DNA from: Acidobacteriota bacterium | GTDB lineage: Bacteria > Acidobacteriota > Blastocatellia > Pyrinomonadales > Pyrinomonadaceae | Reading direction: 5' to 3' | Length of the DNA: 64,000 nucleotides | NCBI GenBank assembly: GCA_016716435.1 | Contig: JADJWI010000003.1 | Coordinates: 434,001-498,000, forward strand | In this document: positions 60,580 through 64,000 of the stretch, piece by piece | Numbering within the stretch: position 1 is the stretch's first letter | How the letters are laid out: every line of letters begins with the position of its first letter | Position numbers and translations under genes: made by a program | The notes under the pieces: generated by a model | The model's database searches: none | Told to the model about the DNA's origin: nothing | Seen by the model: the letters and a program-made list of their open reading frames with translations, nothing else

Positions 60580-60580
60580 C

Positions 60581-60880
60581 TCAGGGATTTAAAGCGAGTT
60601 CCAACAAACGCCTCCCGTGCACTATCGCGGCGATATTGATCTCATCATCAGTTACCTCGTAGATTATTCGATAGCTATATGCGAATAACTCACGGATCGA
60701 GTCATTGTCGAATTCGGGGACGACACGGCCAAGATGGGGATGATCGGATAAGATGTGAACCTTCTCTAGGATCGTTCGGACAACAGATCTCGCGTAACGT
60801 TCGGAATCATGTGCAATGTACGCTGCGATATCTTCAAGATCCTCCGTAGCACGCTCAGACCAGATGATCAATCGAGCCAT
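60581..60880 (-). CDS. RelE/ParE-family toxin
   Basis: A 99-residue toxin of the ParE branch of the RelE superfamily. The features are IIWSERATEDLEDIAAYIAH near the start, HILSDHPHLGRVVPEF in the middle and IRELFAYSYRIIYEV followed by VHGRRLLELAL at the end, matching ParE motifs (P-x-x-G-R-x-V and Y-R-I-x-Y). ParE proteins inhibit gyrase; RelE proteins cut mRNA, and the sequence favours ParE but does not prove it. Its 5' end overlaps the antitoxin stop by 13 bases. The 3' end is convergent with moaA with one base between. Confidence 0.85.
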   Translation of the reverse strand: MARLIIWSERATEDLEDIAAYIAHDSERYARSVVRTILEKVHILSDHPHLGRVVPEFDNDSIRELFAYSYRIIYEVTDDEINIAAIVHGRRLLELALNP

Positions 60881-61053
60881 TTGGAGAGCCTCTCTTCAAC
60901 CTGCTCCTGTGTCAGCCCGCCGTCTCGCTTGATCGACTCGAGACCATTGCGAACTTTCTCCATCACATAGAGATGGTATTGGATGTCCTCAATGGTCGTA
61001 TCGTCCGGCAAACGTTCCAACAATGAGCTAACTTCTTCCTTGATCGCAGACAT
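60868..61053 (-). CDS. Antitoxin partner of the ParE-type toxin
   Basis: A 61-residue acidic protein: MSAIKEEVSSLLERLPDDTT, then EDIQYHLYVMEKVRNGLESI and a C-terminal GGLTQEQVEERLSKWLD. It looks helical and typical of small antitoxins that occur upstream of ParE toxins, including the E-D-I-Q-Y-H-L-Y pattern common in that family. It overlaps the toxin start by 13 bases. The N-terminus would bind DNA as a dimer. It is the first gene of the pair and follows the ABC permease gene on the same strand by about 20 bases on its other side. Confidence 0.8.
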   Translation of the reverse strand: MSAIKEEVSSLLERLPDDTTIEDIQYHLYVMEKVRNGLESIKRDGGLTQEQVEERLSKWLD

Positions 61054-61074
61054 GATCCCAATTATACAACAAAT

Positions 61075-62217
61075 CTAGCCCTGCTTCCTGCCCATCATAT
61101 CCAGCCCAACGGCAGCCACGAGGATCGAGCCTTTGATGATGTCCTGCATAAAGTCGCGGACGTTGAGGAGCGACATTCCGTTATCGAGGCTGGCCATCAA
61201 CAGCGCGCCCAAGCAGGCGCCAAAGACGGTGCCACGGCCGCCCATCAGCGAGGCTCCGCCGATGACGCAGGCGGCGATGGCGTCGAGCTCCTTGAGCGTT
61301 CCCGCACTGGGTGCCGCGCTCCCGACGCGGGCGGTGTAGATCAATGCCGCGATGCCGGTCAGCGCGCCCAAGATGCCGTAAACCGCGATCACGTTTCGTG
61401 AGTTATTGATGCCCGAGAGCCTTGCCGCGTCGGCATTACCGCCGATGGCGTACAGGTAGCGGCCGAAGGTGGTCGAGCTCATCAAAAACGAGCCGGCAAG
61501 CGCGACAGTGACGAAGATCAGGACCGGGATCGGCACACCCTGATACGAATTCATCACCCAGATAAAAATGAGTATCGCGCCGATCGGAACCAGCGACTTA
61601 AGAAGCGCGGCCGCGAGGCTGCCCTCACCAAGGCCATATTCTTTGATCGCCCGCTGCGAGCGGATCGCCATCGCGATCACGAACGCGACCGCAATGCCCG
61701 CCAGCACCCAGCCGACCCACGCCGGAATGTTGCCCTGGCCGATCATCTTGAAGGTGTCGTCAGCTATCGGGACAGTGTTTCCGCCAAGTTGCCACTTCAC
61801 CGCACCCCGCCAGGCGAGAAGGCCGCCGAGCGTTACGATGAATGCCGGAATGCCCGCCTTTGCCACCAGCACACCCTGAAATACACCGATGGCAATTCCG
61901 GCCAAAAGTGCAAGGCCGATGGCCACCGGGATCGGATACCCGAGGTTGGTCAGCGTAAAGGCCGCGATGCCGCCCGCAAGCCCGAGCACCGAGCCGACCG
62001 AGAGGTCGATGTTCGCCGAAACGATCAGCATCAGCATCCCGACGGCGATGATCCCGGTGACCGACATCTGCGTCATCAGGTTCGAGAGGTTCTGCGGCTT
62101 CAGGAAGGTTTGACCCGTCGCCCAGTGGAAATAACCCCAAATGACCGCCAGCACCGCGATCATCGCAAACGCCCTCAGCGACGACCCATCAACCAAGCCT
62201 GAAAGTTTGTTCTTCAT
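61075..62217 (-). CDS. Sugar ABC transporter permease (XylH/RbsC type)
   Basis: A 380-residue inner-membrane permease of the ribose/xylose family. About ten transmembrane helices are visible, with GVLVAKAGIPAFIVTLGGLL and the EAA-like loop before RYLYAIGGNADAARLSGIN. The second half has LDAIAACVIGGASLMGGRGT, a hallmark of RbsC/XylH permeases. The length and motifs favour xylose (XylH), consistent with the upstream ATPase. The ATP-binding gene lies upstream with a 127-base gap. No substrate-binding protein gene is present in the window, so the transporter's sugar is uncertain. Confidence 0.9.
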   Translation of the reverse strand: MKNKLSGLVDGSSLRAFAMIAVLAVIWGYFHWATGQTFLKPQNLSNLMTQMSVTGIIAVGMLMLIVSANIDLSVGSVLGLAGGIAAFTLTNLGYPIPVAIGLALLAGIAIGVFQGVLVAKAGIPAFIVTLGGLLAWRGAVKWQLGGNTVPIADDTFKMIGQGNIPAWVGWVLAGIAVAFVIAMAIRSQRAIKEYGLGEGSLAAALLKSLVPIGAILIFIWVMNSYQGVPIPVLIFVTVALAGSFLMSSTTFGRYLYAIGGNADAARLSGINNSRNVIAVYGILGALTGIAALIYTARVGSAAPSAGTLKELDAIAACVIGGASLMGGRGTVFGACLGALLMASLDNGMSLLNVRDFMQDIIKGSILVAAVGLDMMGRKQG

Positions 62218-62344
62218 TATGTGATCTTCGGTTCTTCGATTTCAGCGACGAATTGAGCAAACAGATCTCTGCGTCTTTGCGGCCTCCGCGATGAAAATGA
62301 GCTCGATCTTCGCCCGCGCTGAACCATCGAAAGACTCTGTCTCG

Positions 62345-63853
62345 CTACACACCCGTTGCCGCGGCCATTACCTTTTCCGGTGTTGCCTCTTCCCGCGTGA
62401 ATTCGCCGCGGACGGTGCCTTCGTGGAGGACGATCACGCGGTCCGCGAGCCCGAGCACCTCCGGTAGTTCCGATGAAACGAGCACGATCGCGAGGCCCTC
62501 TTTCGCGAGTGCGTTTATCTCGGCGTATATCTCCTGCTTTGCCCCGACGTCGATGCCGCGGGTCGGTTCGTCGAGGAACAGCACCTTTGGCTCGGTCAGC
62601 AGCCATTTGCCGAGCACGACCTTCTGCTGATTGCCGCCCGAGAGCGTTCCGGCCACGGTCATCGGCGAGTTCGCCTTTATCCGGAGCTTCGCCATCGGCG
62701 AGGCCGCGGCCGCCGTTTCGCGTGCCCGGTGCGTAATGAAGCGGCCCGAGATGCGTTGAAGAGCCGCTAACGTCATGTTGTCGAGGATAGTTTGCTCGAG
62801 CAGAAGGCCGTACCGCTTTCGGTCCTCTGTAACGAACCCGATTCCGCGGCTGATCGCGTCCATCGGTTCGCTGATCTTCGCTTCGCTGCCCTCGATGAAA
62901 ATGCTGCCCGAACTTTTTCCCGGATAAGACCCGAAGATCGACATCAGCAGTTCCGAACGGCCCGAGCCCATCAGGCCCGCGATCCCGAGCACTTCGCCTC
63001 GCCGCACCTTGAACGAGACGCTATCGACCAGTTTCTTGTCCGGCCGGTCGGTCGAATAGGCTGTGATGCCGCGGACCTCAAGCGCCGTCTCGCCGAGTTC
63101 ATGCTTTGAGACCGGAAAAATATCGCCGACCTCGCGGCCGACCATCTCGGAAATTATCGTGTTCTTCGTCAGCCCGGCGGCGGCGTGCGTCGCGACCGTC
63201 CGGCCATCGCGGAGCACGGTCACGCGGTCGCTTAGCCGCAGAACCTCGTCGAGCTTATGCGAGATATAGATCATCCCGACGCCTCGTTTCTTGAGTCCGT
63301 CGAGAATGCCGAAAAGCGTCTCAACCTCAGATTCCGTCAGCGCCGCCGTCGGTTCATCGAGCACGACGATGCGGGCGTTCTGTGAAAGTGCCTTTGCTAT
63401 CTCGACGAGCTGCTGCTGCCCGATGCCGAGATTGCCGGCCGCCACCCGCGGGTCGATGTCGAGCCCGAGATCGGTGAGCAACTTCGTCGCTTTGTGGTAA
63501 AGCTCTGACCAATTGATGATGCCGAGCGAGGCGGGCTCGCGGCCGAGGAAGATGTTCTCGCCGACCGAAAGTTCCTTAACGAGTGAAAGCTCCTGAAAGA
63601 TGATCGCGATGCCCGCGGCTTCCGAATCGCGAATGCCGCGAAAGCTCGCCGGCCGGCCCTCGATCAATATCTCGCCCTCATAGCTCCCAGCCGGATAAAC
63701 GCCCGAGAGCACCTTCATCAGCGTCGATTTCCCGGCGCCATTCTCGCCGACAAGTGCGTGAAACTCGCCCGCATCTAGCGTCAGGCTGACGCCGTCAAGT
63801 GCCCGGACGCCCGGAAACTCCTTGACGATCTCTCTCATTTCGAGAAGCGGCAT
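62345..63853 (-). CDS. Sugar ABC transporter ATP-binding protein (XylG/RbsA type)
   Basis: A 502-residue protein with two fused ABC domains, as in RbsA, XylG and MglA. Domain 1 has Walker A GENGAGKST (37-45), LGIGQQQLVEIAKAL as its signature region and VVLDEPTAALTESE. Domain 2 has a degenerate Walker A (GLMGSGRSELL), LSGGNQQKVVLGKWL and LFLDEPTRGIDVGAKQEIYA. Only domain 1 is likely to be a full ATPase, as usual. EVGDIFPVSKHELGET resembles xylose transporters. A promoter lies 50 bases upstream. The permease is next. I call it XylG-like, not certain. Confidence 0.92.
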   Translation of the reverse strand: MPLLEMREIVKEFPGVRALDGVSLTLDAGEFHALVGENGAGKSTLMKVLSGVYPAGSYEGEILIEGRPASFRGIRDSEAAGIAIIFQELSLVKELSVGENIFLGREPASLGIINWSELYHKATKLLTDLGLDIDPRVAAGNLGIGQQQLVEIAKALSQNARIVVLDEPTAALTESEVETLFGILDGLKKRGVGMIYISHKLDEVLRLSDRVTVLRDGRTVATHAAAGLTKNTIISEMVGREVGDIFPVSKHELGETALEVRGITAYSTDRPDKKLVDSVSFKVRRGEVLGIAGLMGSGRSELLMSIFGSYPGKSSGSIFIEGSEAKISEPMDAISRGIGFVTEDRKRYGLLLEQTILDNMTLAALQRISGRFITHRARETAAAASPMAKLRIKANSPMTVAGTLSGGNQQKVVLGKWLLTEPKVLFLDEPTRGIDVGAKQEIYAEINALAKEGLAIVLVSSELPEVLGLADRVIVLHEGTVRGEFTREEATPEKVMAAATGV

Positions 63854-63908
63854 AATGAACGAATCGATCTATGTAAAAGCTCTGGAAAATGCGGACGGGA
63901 ACGATGAG

Positions 63909-63937
63909 ATTTTACACGCCCGCCGCTATGTTTCCAA
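63909..63937 (-). promoter_or_regulatory. Probable sigma70 promoter of the sugar ABC genes
   Basis: On the minus strand TTGGAA (63937-63932) and TAAAAT (63914-63909) are separated by 17 bases. The distance from the -10 to the ATG at 63853 is about 55 bases. The ATP-binding gene is therefore probably the first gene of its transcript, and a substrate-binding protein gene is not directly upstream. Confidence 0.55.
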
Positions 63938-64000
63938 AGCCTGAACTCACCCCGCGGCCGCCGGGTTTTACCGCTGTTCGGGCAATACCTTATACTTGGT

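Noticed and set aside
1..64000. tRNA, rRNA, riboswitch or CRISPR features
   Set aside because: I looked for the GTTCRA loop of tRNAs, repeated spacer arrays and riboswitch-like leaders and found none. The CGCAGAT repeats have an internal 11-base period, not a CRISPR repeat-spacer layout.

Overview
The window looks like a chromosomal segment of an acidobacterium, most likely from the Blastocatellia/Pyrinomonadaceae group. This is an inference from three things: a 1258-residue Oar-like TonB-dependent receptor with an N-terminal carboxypeptidase-regulatory domain, a fused E1 alpha-beta dehydrogenase, and a high-GC (by eye) gene set rich in Tat-exported and TPR/HEAT proteins. No rRNA, tRNA, CRISPR array or intact transposase was recognised.

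The left quarter holds the candidate replication origin. From 1 to 5 kb lie purine genes (partial purN, purM) with interspersed small genes (DUF6714-like, YefM-YoeB toxin-antitoxin, TPR protein, AbrB-type regulator, arylamine N-acetyltransferase, DUF5990-like). A DUF445 membrane protein and a lipoprotein follow, then dnaN, a small unknown gene and dnaA (all minus). DnaA-box clusters lie both upstream of dnaA (10.86-11.02 kb) and between dnaA and dnaN (9.00-9.10 kb), the latter with an AT-rich tract and TAG trinucleotides. Most housekeeping genes left of this point are on the minus strand and most to the right are on the plus strand, as expected for divergent replichores.

From 11 to 29 kb: a NuiA-like protein, a frameshifted GIN-domain protein, a BdbC/BdbD disulfide-forming pair, a ketosynthase, S1/P1 nuclease with an M20 peptidase, dprA, a YkgJ-type cysteine cluster protein, topA with a methyltransferase, two paralogous membrane proteins flanking two small genes, a GNAT protein, a PhoX-like Tat protein and an orphan MoxR/CbbQ ATPase. 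From 29 to 32.7 kb is an accessory and decaying stretch: VapBC, a frameshifted gene, ABM and ArsO-like monooxygenases, a Tat-signal stub fused to an HNH remnant. From 32.7 to 41.3 kb: amine oxidase, an M1-peptidase-like protein lacking all zinc ligands, Dabb protein, a MerR-VWA pair with a leaderless promoter, and the fused E1 dehydrogenase.

From 41.3 to 64 kb: a GxxExxY gene bracketed by inverted repeats, an M20 peptidase, a winged-helix-like protein, a secreted glycine-zipper protein, OsmC, a frameshifted HEAT-cyclophilin, a TolB-like propeller, a metallo-beta-lactamase fold enzyme divergent from a flavoprotein, the TonB receptor, queG, moaA, a ParE-type toxin-antitoxin pair and a sugar ABC transporter (XylH/XylG type).

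The most unusual signal is a repeated architecture. At three places (moxR, the E1 gene, the cyclophilin gene) an intact gene 3' end is followed by a short accessory cassette and then by a second, diverged copy of the same gene's 3' end. This suggests that small cassettes enter the chromosome at gene ends and leave the displaced original end behind. Three separate apparent frameshifts and one in-frame stop mean that either gene decay or consensus errors must also be considered.
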